Origin: Bdellovibrionales bacterium | GTDB taxonomy: Bacteria; Bdellovibrionota; Bdellovibrionia; Bdellovibrionales; Bdellovibrionaceae | NCBI GenBank assembly: GCA_016713585.1 | Contig: JADJOV010000027.1 | Coordinates: 391,430 to 455,429, forward strand | Direction: 5' to 3' | Length of the DNA: 64,000 nt | Shown here: positions 56,078-64,000 of the stretch, piece after piece | Position numbering within the stretch: the first letter of the stretch is position 1 | Layout: every line of letters begins with the position of its first letter | Made by a program: the position numbers and the translations under genes | Notes under the pieces: generated by a model | Database searches by the model: none | Told to the model about the DNA's origin: nothing | What the model saw: only the letters and a program-made list of their open reading frames with translations

Positions 56078-56683
56078 TCAGGTCATCAGCAATTTCCCTA
56101 CCTTGGCTTGATCTTTGTTTTCAAAATTATCTTCGACAAATTTCCAGTTTATCGCAGTCCAAAATTCTGCAAGATAATTGGATCGAGAGTTTCGGTAATC
56201 AATGTAGTATGCATGCTCCCAAATGTCGCAGATAAGAAGGGGCATATATTTTTTGAAGTCGATGACGTCGGCATTGCTCGTGTTAATTATTTCAATCTTC
56301 TTGCCTTGCATATCAAGAGCAAGCCATGTCCAGCCAGAGCCGAATACCTTTAGTGCAGATTCAACAAACTTCTCTTTTAGGCCCGACTCTGAGCCAAATT
56401 GCTCTTTGATAGATTTCTCTAAAAGGGAATTTAAATTCAAGCTTGAGGGGCTGGGTGTGAGGCCCATCCAATAGAAAGTATGATTCCAACTTTGGGCGGC
56501 ATTGTTATACAGGGCGCCATCAGAATCACGTATAATTTCGAGAATGTCTTTTGGCGGCAGACCCTCCATTAGATTATTGAGCTTTTCAATATAGGCATTA
56601 TGGTGTTTTCCATAATGATATTGAATTGTTTCTTCAGATAGGAATGAAGCCTTTGTGAAGTTAAATTCGGGCAGTTTGAACAT
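56078..56683 (-). CDS. sodB: superoxide dismutase (Fe type)
   Basis: Detoxifies superoxide. Metal ligands are visible: His in YHYGKHHNAYIEKLN, His in AAQSWNHTFYWMGL, and Asp/His in LICDIWEHAYYIDYRNSR. FNFTKASFLSEETIQYHYGK is the N-terminal helix pair. Gln in GSGWTWLALD-type context (Gly-Trp-Thr-Trp) and the AAQSWNH motif favour the Fe/cambialistic group. 201 residues, normal length. Divergent from the LysR-type gene, 82 bases between starts. Confidence 0.93.
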   Translation of the reverse strand: MFKLPEFNFTKASFLSEETIQYHYGKHHNAYIEKLNNLMEGLPPKDILEIIRDSDGALYNNAAQSWNHTFYWMGLTPSPSSLNLNSLLEKSIKEQFGSESGLKEKFVESALKVFGSGWTWLALDMQGKKIEIINTSNADVIDFKKYMPLLICDIWEHAYYIDYRNSRSNYLAEFWTAINWKFVEDNFENKDQAKVGKLLMT

Positions 56684-56765
56684 AGTTTACTCCTTTGTTA
56701 CATACATTATCGTTGATTTTAGTTGTTAAATAAAATAGATCATTAGTATAGGACCATTACGAAAA

Positions 56766-57713
56766 ATGAATGTATATAACTACAACCACCTTTTTTACTT
56801 TTACGTCACAGCAAAGCTTGAGGGCGTGACAGCGGCAGCAAAGCACCTCAATACCAGTCAATCGTCGCTGAGTACTCAAATCAACACGCTTGAAGAAGTT
56901 CTAGGTAGGGAGCTTTTTCGAAAAGTGGGGAGACGCATGGAGTTGACTGACTCTGGCAAAGAGGTATTCAACTACTGTCGACGCGCATTTGATATATTTG
57001 ACGAAATGTTTGATCAGCTTGATAAGCAAAAATCGTCAATGGGGGTTCGAATATCCATAGGCGTATCTGTTGATATCGACAGACCCTTTGTCACAGATGT
57101 GCTCGCTAAAGTCTCAAAACAGTATGGAAAAACCGAACGCCCACTGTTAAATTTAGTTTCGCTTCAGTCTTCACAACTTATGCAGCTACTAAAGGTTGGT
57201 GAGATAGATCTGTTACTGACCACAAACTCCGGTGTTGATCAAGAGATCAACACCCTCGAAGAATTTAATTTGCCTGTAGGAGTATTTTCCTCGAATGACC
57301 TTCTAAAGAACTTAAAAAATATTTCATTTGAGTCTCTCATTCGTGATGAAAGAATACCCTCGGTACTTCCATCTAAATTGACAAGTTTGCGATCTGAAAT
57401 TGACGGGTTTTTCATTCGAAAGAAACTAAATTCTGTCTGCGTATTTGAGAGTAACGTAATAGCCTCAGTGATCAGAGCTGCCAGCGACGGAATGGGGCTT
57501 ACAATTTTGCCATACGTCTATGTCACAAGGGAACTGCGATCCGAAAAGTTGGTTTCTGTAAACCAAAAGCCACTTTGGACACATAGAATGGCCCTATTCT
57601 CTTCAAGAACAGGCCTTGATGAAAGGCGAAGAGACTATGCCGAAAAACTAATTCAATATTTAACTGAAGTCTCAGAACAAACAACTCTTTTAAAACAAGG
57701 CGCCTCAAAATGA
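56766..57713 (+). CDS. nhaR: LysR-type regulator, NhaR-like
   Basis: 315 residues. HTH: NYNHLFYFYVTAKLEGVTAA then AKHLNTSQSSLSTQINTLEE, typical of NhaR, the sodium/pH-responsive activator. C-terminal effector domain ends DERRRDYAEKLIQYLTE. It overlaps the following cation/proton antiporter gene by 4 bases, so the regulator and antiporters form one operon, supporting the NhaR assignment. It may also act on the divergent sodB. Confidence 0.82.
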   Translation: MNVYNYNHLFYFYVTAKLEGVTAAAKHLNTSQSSLSTQINTLEEVLGRELFRKVGRRMELTDSGKEVFNYCRRAFDIFDEMFDQLDKQKSSMGVRISIGVSVDIDRPFVTDVLAKVSKQYGKTERPLLNLVSLQSSQLMQLLKVGEIDLLLTTNSGVDQEINTLEEFNLPVGVFSSNDLLKNLKNISFESLIRDERIPSVLPSKLTSLRSEIDGFFIRKKLNSVCVFESNVIASVIRAASDGMGLTILPYVYVTRELRSEKLVSVNQKPLWTHRMALFSSRTGLDERRRDYAEKLIQYLTEVSEQTTLLKQGASK

Positions 57714-58978
57714 ATGAATCTTTTATAAATATAGCATCAATGATCTCAGTTACAAACTTAGATGATGCTTGGCGGTGGTTGCAAACTCACAGTCAAGGAG
57801 AGCTAGGTTACGTCTTTTTGATTGTTTTGCTCTTCGTTGTTCCGCGACTACTTCTGCGATTTGGAATCCCTATGGCGCTAACTGCTTTCGCAATTGGTGT
57901 TGGCGTATCCTATGGGTTTAGATTTTACGATGAAGACAACGTAATTCCGCTTTTTTCTACGCTAGGGATTATTTCTCTTTTTCTGTTTGCAGGTGTAGAG
58001 GTCAATCTCGATTCGATTAAAAAAGCTTTGCGTCCAATTTCAATTCATGTCAGCGTTCGCATTTTGGTTGTTACAGGTATCGCTTTAGTTGTGTCCTCCA
58101 TTTATGGTCTATCTTCAGCTGTAGCTCTTATTCTTGCTCTAGCACTAGCTACCCCTTCTACTGGATTTATTTTAGATAGCATTGAAACTTCCAAGGCGTC
58201 TGACAATCAAAAATACTGGATTAAATTAAAGGCCATATCTGCTGAACTTGTTGCACTTGGAGCACTTCTCATTTTTTCTCAAATGGAGAACCTGACCAAC
58301 CTAGCCTCTTCGCTAGCAGTTATAGTTCTGCTCATATTAATTTTACCATTTATAATTAAAAAATTGGCCTCAACACTTGAGCGACTGGCTCCTGGTTCTG
58401 AATTTGGTTTTATTTTAATGTTAGCAATTATATCTGGCCTCATAACCAAAAAACTAGGAGCTTATTATCTAGTGGGTGCATTTTTAGTGGGAATTGTCGC
58501 TGGACAGTACAAACGACACACGCCAAATGCAAATACCGATCAGATGCTTCTTTCTTTACGCTCGTTTTCTGCGTTCTTTATTCCATTTTATTTTTTTAAC
58601 TCTGGATTGAAAATAGCGCATGAAGCTTTTTCAATAGATGCGTTGTTAATTGCACTTGTATTATTAATTATTTCAGGTCCAATCAAAATTGGAAGCATCA
58701 TTCTTCATAGAAGATTGACTATGAACGAACCGTGGAAAGACAGTCTTGCAATTGCCATATCTCTGATGCCCAACTTGGTTTTTGGGTTAGTCCTTGCAGA
58801 AATTTTAAAAACGAAAATGGATTTGCCTATTGAAATCTTTGGTGGCCTGATTATTTACACTCTTTTCATTACACTACTTGCTCCAATGGTTATAAAGCTA
58901 CTCCCTGAAAATAAACAAATTGAAGTCATAGTTGATGCTGAGTCAGCTGGCTTTTCAAATAGTCCGAGGCTCAGTTGA
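57710..58978 (+). CDS. CPA2-family cation:proton antiporter
   Basis: 422 residues with about twelve hydrophobic helices. Family features: FGIPMALTAFAIGVGVSYGF, LGIISLFLFAGVEVNLDSIK, ALALATPSTGFILDSIE and YYLVGAFLVGIVAGQYKRHT. No NAD-binding (RCK/KTN) domain. Probably exports Na+ or K+ for H+. Overlaps both the NhaR-like gene and the second antiporter gene by 4 bases. Confidence 0.87.
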   Translation: MNESFINIASMISVTNLDDAWRWLQTHSQGELGYVFLIVLLFVVPRLLLRFGIPMALTAFAIGVGVSYGFRFYDEDNVIPLFSTLGIISLFLFAGVEVNLDSIKKALRPISIHVSVRILVVTGIALVVSSIYGLSSAVALILALALATPSTGFILDSIETSKASDNQKYWIKLKAISAELVALGALLIFSQMENLTNLASSLAVIVLLILILPFIIKKLASTLERLAPGSEFGFILMLAIISGLITKKLGAYYLVGAFLVGIVAGQYKRHTPNANTDQMLLSLRSFSAFFIPFYFFNSGLKIAHEAFSIDALLIALVLLIISGPIKIGSIILHRRLTMNEPWKDSLAIAISLMPNLVFGLVLAEILKTKMDLPIEIFGGLIIYTLFITLLAPMVIKLLPENKQIEVIVDAESAGFSNSPRLS

Positions 58979-60252
58979 GCATTGTTGTATATTCTCCAAT
59001 TATTGAATGGACTGCCGCAGTCTTGTTTGGAGTGGCCATCCTTCATATTTTTTTGGTAAAATGGTTTCATCACATTGCCGGCAAATTTCCGGAAGGCTCT
59101 GTAGCAGAAAACATATTTCACCTTCTTGGCGAAGTTGAAATTGTGTTTGGTTTTTGGGCTGCTGTTTTTTTGGGAATTTTAGGAATTCAGATGGGTTCGC
59201 AAGCTGCAATAAGCTATTTAGAGTCCAGAAATTTTGTTGAACCCACATTTGTGTTTGTGGTGCTAGTGATTTGCGCCGGTCGTCCGATTCTTAGCGGAGC
59301 AGAAAACTTGATCACAGTGATTGCGCGCCTCCTACCATTGCCTCCGGCGATTGCATATTACTTTGTTGTTCTTACAGCCGGTCCAATTCTTGGAAGTTTT
59401 ATTACAGAGCCCGCCGCAATGACGGTTAGAGCACTTTTGCTTTTAAATAAGTTCTACAAGAAACAAACATCAGACCAGTTTAAATACGCTACACTGGGAG
59501 TTTTATTTGTTAATGTCTCCATCGGCGGAACTTTAACACATTTCGCAGCACCGCCTGTGTTAATGGTTGCAAGTAAGTGGGGATGGGGGCTTCAAGAAAT
59601 GCTTTCTAATTTCGGGTGGAAGGGGGCACTTGCTTGTTTTATTTCTGCGGCAATTGTTTCGTTTCGCTTTCGCAAAGACTTAAACAACATCTCTTTTGAT
59701 AAAAAACCCAGTGGGCAAAAAATACCTATTGGTGTAACGATAATCCATTTGATATTTCTAGCTGCCGTCGTGACTTTCTCTCACCATCCAATTTTGATTA
59801 TTGGGTTGTTTTTGTTTTTCCTTGGCTTCGTGCAAGTCACAAGCAAACACCATGAAGATTTAAAGCTCAAAGAGGGGCTCCTCGTCGCTTTCTTTTTAGG
59901 GGGATTAGTAGTAATTGGTGGAATGCAGGGGTGGTGGCTTGAGCCAATTTTAAGCAAACTTACCAATTCGCATCTTTACTTAAGTGCTATTGGTCTAACT
60001 GCGTTTACCGATAATGCGGCATTGACGTATCTTGGAACACTGGTACCTTCTCTTTCAGAATCATCTCGGTATGCTTTAGTTGCAGGAGCTGTTGTGGGTG
60101 GCGGACTCACGGTAATTGCAAATGCTCCGAACCCTGCCGGTTTTAGCATTCTTCAGGACGCTTTTGGGGACGAGGGCATTAGTCCACTGAAATTATTTTA
60201 TTCAGCCTTGCCCCCTACATTGATTGCAGGCTTGTGTTATTGGTTTTTATGA
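58975..60252 (+). CDS. putative Na+/H+ antiporter (PF07399-type)
   Basis: 425 residues, about eleven membrane helices. Distinctive stretches: FHLLGEVEIVFGFWAAVFLG, AGPILGSFITEPAAMTVRAL, IGGTLTHFAAPPVLMVASKW and TAFTDNAALTYLGTLVP, matching the ion-transporter-superfamily Na/H antiporter family. TTG/ATT-like start context; the frame begins at 58975 overlapping the CPA2 gene. Together they form a regulator-plus-two-antiporter operon. Confidence 0.85.
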   Translation: MSIVVYSPIIEWTAAVLFGVAILHIFLVKWFHHIAGKFPEGSVAENIFHLLGEVEIVFGFWAAVFLGILGIQMGSQAAISYLESRNFVEPTFVFVVLVICAGRPILSGAENLITVIARLLPLPPAIAYYFVVLTAGPILGSFITEPAAMTVRALLLLNKFYKKQTSDQFKYATLGVLFVNVSIGGTLTHFAAPPVLMVASKWGWGLQEMLSNFGWKGALACFISAAIVSFRFRKDLNNISFDKKPSGQKIPIGVTIIHLIFLAAVVTFSHHPILIIGLFLFFLGFVQVTSKHHEDLKLKEGLLVAFFLGGLVVIGGMQGWWLEPILSKLTNSHLYLSAIGLTAFTDNAALTYLGTLVPSLSESSRYALVAGAVVGGGLTVIANAPNPAGFSILQDAFGDEGISPLKLFYSALPPTLIAGLCYWFL

Positions 60253-60270
60253 ATTGTCGCCGCAGAGTTT

Positions 60271-60798
60271 TTAAAGAAGTCCACTGGCAAATTTTCTACA
60301 ATAATCCTCAATGACATTTTTTAGACTCTCGGTCTTCTGAAAAATCTCGTATTGGTGCTGGGAGGATGTTTTCGGTATCATTTTATCCTGCAAAGACAAA
60401 ATTGTAAGACAGGCCCCCGCCGCTGCGATTTTCTTTGAAGTAGTATTAAGTAGTAATGTGTAAGTGCCACCATTCATTGGCAGGGCTGAGCCGACTTCTG
60501 AATAGATTTTTCTAAAAAGAAAAAGCGTAAGACTCACGAGCAACAGAGCAAGTGGGGCATAAATTCCCGAAACAGCAATTGCAAGTGCAGACACGTAGAG
60601 GCAGCTTGAAGTTATGTCGTTTCCACAAATAGCTGTAGCTAACCATTCTCCCAAAAAATGTTTCTTATCGCGATCAAGATGGGCAACATCCGCACTTTGC
60701 GATGGCTTAATATCCTCGAGAGTTTCGGTATTGCCCCATCCCGCGAAGTCCATGTCCAAAGGATTTAAATTTTGAGTATCATGTACATCTTTCCTCAA
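60271..60798 (-). pseudogene. APC-type amino acid permease, only the N-terminal part left
   Basis: HFLGEWLATAICGNDITSSC then LYVSALAIAVSGIYAPLALL, EVGSALPMNGGTYTLLLNTT and AAAGACLTILS match the first three helices of an APC permease. The expected continuation is absent: after ILS comes about 45 residues of soluble sequence (FQKTESLKNVIEDYCRKFAS) and a stop. This looks like an internal deletion fusing start and end of the gene. Non-functional as a transporter. Confidence 0.7.
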
Positions 60799-60825
60799 TT
60801 TATATCCTTATCTTCGACAAAGATG

Positions 60826-62202
60826 TCATAAGCTCTTCAGGTGGGTGATATTAGTCTTTTCAACCTCTATACGTTTGGATAGAAAATCGGTCGCCTTAAT
60901 TACGTCTGACTTACTCGGCGATGTCCGCCAAAGAACCAGAGCTTTCATCTCAAAATTGCTTTCGGTCTTTCCAGCTAATAAAGTTAATTCTTTTTTAGCT
61001 GGTTGCCTAATGACCAAAACACTAATTGCATTTGGAAAAATCACGACCAATTCTTCACTGACTTTTAAAGACAATGAATTTACACTTTTAAATTTATTTA
61101 ACTCAGACTCATTTTGCTTTAGCTTAATTTGTAATTCGCTAGAAATGCTCTCCGCTGTTGATATTTTTTTACCGATTTTTCTCTCTAGGCTTTCAGAAAA
61201 AGTAGACTGTCGTATTGCAATAACTTCCGGAAATATCGAATATAGTTTCGCTTTACTCTTCAATTGGCTCAACTCATCGTCAGTGAAGGGCTCGCCAAGC
61301 AAAGTTACTTTGACTTCCGGATTTTTGAAGCTGTAACGGATTTCCTGTTCCACAAGAACAGATTTTTCAGACTTTAGTTCCCGAGAGATGTACTTGTTGG
61401 CCTGAGATATAAAAAAGCTTTCTTTTTGTAAATACCAAGCCATAAAAAAACTCGGAATCAAAACTATTGCCCCGACATAAGAAACCCATCGATTAATACT
61501 TTTCTGTTGTTCAGCATCTGCATTTGTAGAATTGTGAAAACCTAAGTAGCGAACGAAAATAAAAGTAGAAATACTAATAAATACGCTGTTGATTACAAAA
61601 AGGTACATGGCTCCAAAAAAATAATTAAAATTTCTTGTGGCAAGGCCAAAGCCCGCAGTGCAAAGGGGAGGCATGAGTGCTGTTGCAATTGCAACGCCAG
61701 GAATAGCATTGCCCTTTTCTTTTCGTGAAATGGCAACTATCCCTGCGGCGCCCCCAAAAAAGGCAATGAGTACATCAAAGAAACTTGGTCGAGTTCGAGC
61801 TAAGAGCTCAGACTGAACTTCAGATAATGGTCATAACAGAAAATAAATTGTGGAGGCGACCACACTAATGAGAACAGCAGCAGCTAAATTTTTTGCCGAC
61901 TTTTTTAGTAACAAAAAATCATAGGTACCAAGCGCCAGGCCAACTCCAACTATGGGTCCCATAAGAGGCGAGATAAGCATCGCTCCGATAATGACAGCGG
62001 TTGAATTTACATTTAAACCCACCGAGGCAATTAAAATCGCAAAAACGAGTGTCCACGCATTGGCGCTTTGAAACTCTACATTCGATTTGATTAAGTCAAC
62101 GGTTCCGACCTTATCGGTATCCGCCTTCAAATTAAAAAGGCGTTTCAATAGCTGAATGGCACTTCCGTTACTTTGTCGGTCATCTTTTGTACTATGTTGC
62201 AT
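60826..62202 (-). CDS. DUF389/TIGR00341-family membrane protein, interrupted by an in-frame TGA
   Basis: N-terminal part from 62202: VGLNVNSTAVIIGAMLISPL, MGPIVGVGLALGTYDF. After IYFLL a TGA at 61831-61833 interrupts, and the same frame continues PLSEVQSELLARTRPSFFDV, LIAFFGGAAGIVAI and ATALMPPLCTAGFGLATRNF. The family usually has Ser at the TGA position (TCA to TGA is one change), so this is a nonsense substitution or a miscall, not a frameshift. After the helices comes a soluble tail of about 190 residues. Family function is not established. Confidence 0.82.
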
Positions 62203-63183
62203 AGAAGTAAATTAGTAACAAATTTGGCATTGGGTGTCATCAGAAATGGAATCGCTGGGCCGATTAAATCTGGTTATCGCGAATGGTCAGAGACATTAGG
62301 TCGTAAAAATGATTTAATTCTGGAAATGAACGATGAAGTTATCTCGAAATCTACTGCTTTTATTAATTCCATTGAGCCAGGACAATTGTATGCAAAAGGC
62401 TTTCTTGCACTTATTTTTCTCGCCTCTATTTTTTCTTTTTATAAATTTGCAGTTTCTTGGGTAACAAAAAACATTGAGAACAACGAAGCTCGCTATCACG
62501 CTCGCAAACGAATTCGCCTCGCCAGTTTTATTATCTTTTCACTATTGGCATTTTCTTTTTGGTCTTCTGAGTTAAGAAATCTATCAGTATTTCTAGGATT
62601 CGCTGGCGCAGGTATAGCTTTTGCCTTGCAAGAGGTAATTGTCAGTATTGCGGGCTGGTTTGCTGTTCTCACAGGGAGATTTTATTCACCCGGCGATAGA
62701 ATACAGCTTGGGGGCATTTGCGGAGATGTTCTTGATATAGGTGTTCTTCGCACAACATTAATGGAGTGTGGCCAATGGGTTCGAGGCGATCAATACAATG
62801 GACGAATTGTTCGTGTCGCAAATAGTTTTATTTTCAAGGAGCCTGTATTTAACTACTCAGCCGAGTTTCCATTTCTGTGGGATGAAATCTTGGTTCCGGT
62901 TAAAACAAATAGCGATCAAACCTTGGCACGAAAAATTATTGAAGACGTAGGGAGAGAAGTGGTCGGCGAGTATACTCATACTGCATTGGAAAATTGGAAA
63001 ACCCTTCCAAACAAATATCGCATTGAGAATGTTAGTCTGGAACCTATAGCCCACAACATTAATTTACACAAAAATGCGAGATTATTTGAACCTTTTGGGA
63101 ACAGTAATGGCACCGTTTTGGTGGTTCAACGCTTGGCTCCGAGAGGTTTTCCGCAGGAATGTTTAAGCCTTTTTAGGGCCTGA
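62194..63183 (+). CDS. MscS-family mechanosensitive channel, C-terminus probably altered
   Basis: Pore helix and beta domain: VFLGFAGAGIAFALQEVIVS, GWFAVLTGRFYSPGDRIQLG, ICGDVLDIGVLRTTLMEC, VRVANSFIFKEPVFNYS. Three membrane helices precede. The homologous part ends at YRIENVSLEP; the last 45 residues (INLHKNARLFEPFGNSNG and onward) do not look like an MscS C-terminus and may come from adjacent inserted DNA. The start is uncertain: ATG 62194 overlaps the divergent DUF389 gene by 9 bases; ATG 62326 is an alternative. Confidence 0.8.
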   Translation: MLHRSKLVTNLALGVIRNGIAGPIKSGYREWSETLGRKNDLILEMNDEVISKSTAFINSIEPGQLYAKGFLALIFLASIFSFYKFAVSWVTKNIENNEARYHARKRIRLASFIIFSLLAFSFWSSELRNLSVFLGFAGAGIAFALQEVIVSIAGWFAVLTGRFYSPGDRIQLGGICGDVLDIGVLRTTLMECGQWVRGDQYNGRIVRVANSFIFKEPVFNYSAEFPFLWDEILVPVKTNSDQTLARKIIEDVGREVVGEYTHTALENWKTLPNKYRIENVSLEPIAHNINLHKNARLFEPFGNSNGTVLVVQRLAPRGFPQECLSLFRA

Positions 63184-63597
63184 TTTTGATCAAAGATTAT
63201 TTCAGCTATGTGGTTTTGTGGAAAAGTTTTTCGCCCTATGGGTGGCAACTGATATTTATATCGCAGAGGGAAGGGAAGTGGCCCCCATCCATGGGGACCA
63301 AGACTTGCCACCCATGCAAGCTGCTCGGGTTGCGCTTCCGCAGAGCCCTATCCTTCTTGCAATGTTTAAAATTCACACTCTTTTCGGTGAGGCCGGTCTG
63401 CTCAAATAAATTGAGCTGGTAGCCAGTTTGCCACTCTGGCTTCGATGAGGTCGGTTTGTGCCGATCCGAGATCGTTGCTTGGAGCAAGTTTTATTTGTTT
63501 AACCATTATGATCTCGGCAATAGCTGTCTCGGCCAGGGTCAGCATTTTCGGATGCGCTTGAGATCTTTAAGATCGATTATGTATTGATTTCTCATTG
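63184..63597. other. gap with structured repeats, no clear gene
   Basis: 414 bases between the MscS gene and the ExeA-type ATPase. Short frames on both strands show no domain. The notable feature is the nested palindrome at 63238-63315. The composition differs from both neighbours. It probably belongs to the mobile element that carries the ATPase gene. Confidence 0.4.
63238..63315. repeat. nested palindromic structure
   Basis: Outer arms ATGGGTGGCAA (63238-63248) and TTGCCACCCAT (63305-63315) are perfect complements. Inside is a second hairpin CCCCATCCATGGGG, extended by TGG/CCA. Could be a transposon end, a small structured RNA or a bidirectional terminator. Confidence 0.5.
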
Positions 63598-64000
63598 TCA
63601 GATTCCGGATGACGATTGGATGATGTGATCAGAGGAGATTAATTGCTCTCGTTTGACCATCGCTAGGTCATTGCCCCGATGGCTAGGTTGCTAATCTTTC
63701 GCGGCAGTCCCTGCCCCAATTGATTTAAAATTGGGTATGACGATTCGTCAAAGACAGGATCGCTTCTGCCTGCAAGTTTTAGGTGGTGAGTCACATAGTC
63801 TTTAGCTTCGTGATCTGAAGTGAACCCAGCCATGTGATAACGAAGTGTAATCCGTTGGGCGAGAGGCTCATGCATCCGACGCTTAAGAATTTCTCTGAAC
63901 TCCGGCTGGCCGATCAGTATTAACAAAAATGGCACCTTTGAGTCCATCTGGAAGTTAGTGATCAAAATGAGCTCCTGCAAAGTCTCATGATCCATCAGGT
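63598..64000 (-). CDS. ExeA/TniB-type AAA+ ATPase, partial, one frameshift
   Basis: Cut by the window end. LQELILITNFQMDSKVPFLL, LIGQPEFREILKRRMHEPLA, QRITLRYHMAGFTSDHEA and LGQGLPRKISNLA match the C-terminal half of ExeA-like ATPases, which in most genomes partner a DDE transposase rather than secretion. The open frame stops at 63663. With one indel there, it continues MVKREQLISSDHIIQSSSGI to a TGA at 63598-63600, a natural ending for the family. Walker A lies outside the window. Confidence 0.75.

Noticed and set aside
61831..61833. Selenocysteine at the TGA in the DUF389 gene
   Set aside because: The family is not a selenoprotein, the expected residue is Ser, and I saw no obvious SECIS-like hairpin right after the codon.
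1..64000. CRISPR arrays, rRNA or tRNA genes
   Set aside because: I looked for regularly spaced repeats and for tRNA/rRNA core motifs and saw none. The only repeats are the IS91-like copies, TR/VR and short inverted repeats.

Overview
The window looks like a chromosomal stretch of a Gram-negative predatory-type bacterium, most likely Bdellovibrionota (Bdellovibrio-like). This rests on gene content and order: a gspD-E-F-G-H-I-J-K-L-M-N type II secretion cluster followed by ssb, a yicC-gmk-rpoZ-rel block, and many exported proteins of unknown family. No rRNA, tRNA or CRISPR array is visible. The assignment is an inference from protein resemblance; no phylogeny was possible.

Layout. 1-13.5 kb: type II secretion operon, split between gspK and gspL by a small HEPN/MNT toxin-antitoxin pair, then ssb. 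13.6-15.1 kb: a lipoprotein and an outer-membrane barrel. 15-25.8 kb: housekeeping genes (Rel, omega, guanylate kinase, YicC, a BFD-type iron-sulfur protein, glycosyltransferase, CDF metal exporter, LON-domain protein, YoaK, Na/Pi cotransporter, DUF486 and NUDIX proteins). 26-33.3 kb: an accessory patch with two 5'-truncated IS91-like copies, an AbiEii toxin remnant, a ClC chloride channel, a hybrid histidine kinase and a MarR regulator with a clear operator. 33.8-45.6 kb: the most interesting region. 45.6-51 kb: two more IS91-like insertions with gene debris. 51-57 kb: a stress-type cluster (BON, HPF, SDR, SodB). 56.8-64 kb: a NhaR-like regulator with two cation/proton antiporters, a decayed amino-acid permease, a DUF389 protein, an MscS channel and an ExeA-type transposition ATPase at the edge.

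The 33.8-45.6 kb block, all on the minus strand, is a diversity-generating retroelement (DGR). It has an RT with IGNLTSQ and YMDD motifs, Avd, an HRDC accessory protein, a 122-bp template repeat (TR) and a matching variable repeat (VR). I aligned TR and VR by hand: 18 differences, 17 of them at TR adenines. The VR is the C-terminus of a formylglycine-generating-enzyme/C-type-lectin-like domain. That domain appears to be the tail of an exported ankyrin protein, separated from it only by a one-base frameshift. Three bases upstream is a very unusual 1274-residue protein with a signal-peptide-like N-terminus, three AAA+ modules and an FtsH-like M41 peptidase domain. Further upstream is a LanM-like DUF4135 protein, then a kinase/receiver remnant cut by an IS91-like element. 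I propose an exported, DGR-diversified lectin system with its own chaperone/protease.

A caution for the whole window: at least a dozen genes (including gspD, gspF, gspK, gspN, ssb, rel, gmk, CDF and clcA) are each broken by a one-base change in a short homopolymer and read cleanly once it is corrected. This pattern fits long-read sequencing error better than real gene decay. I list such loci as CDS with the frameshift described. Genes physically cut by IS91-like ends are listed as pseudogenes.
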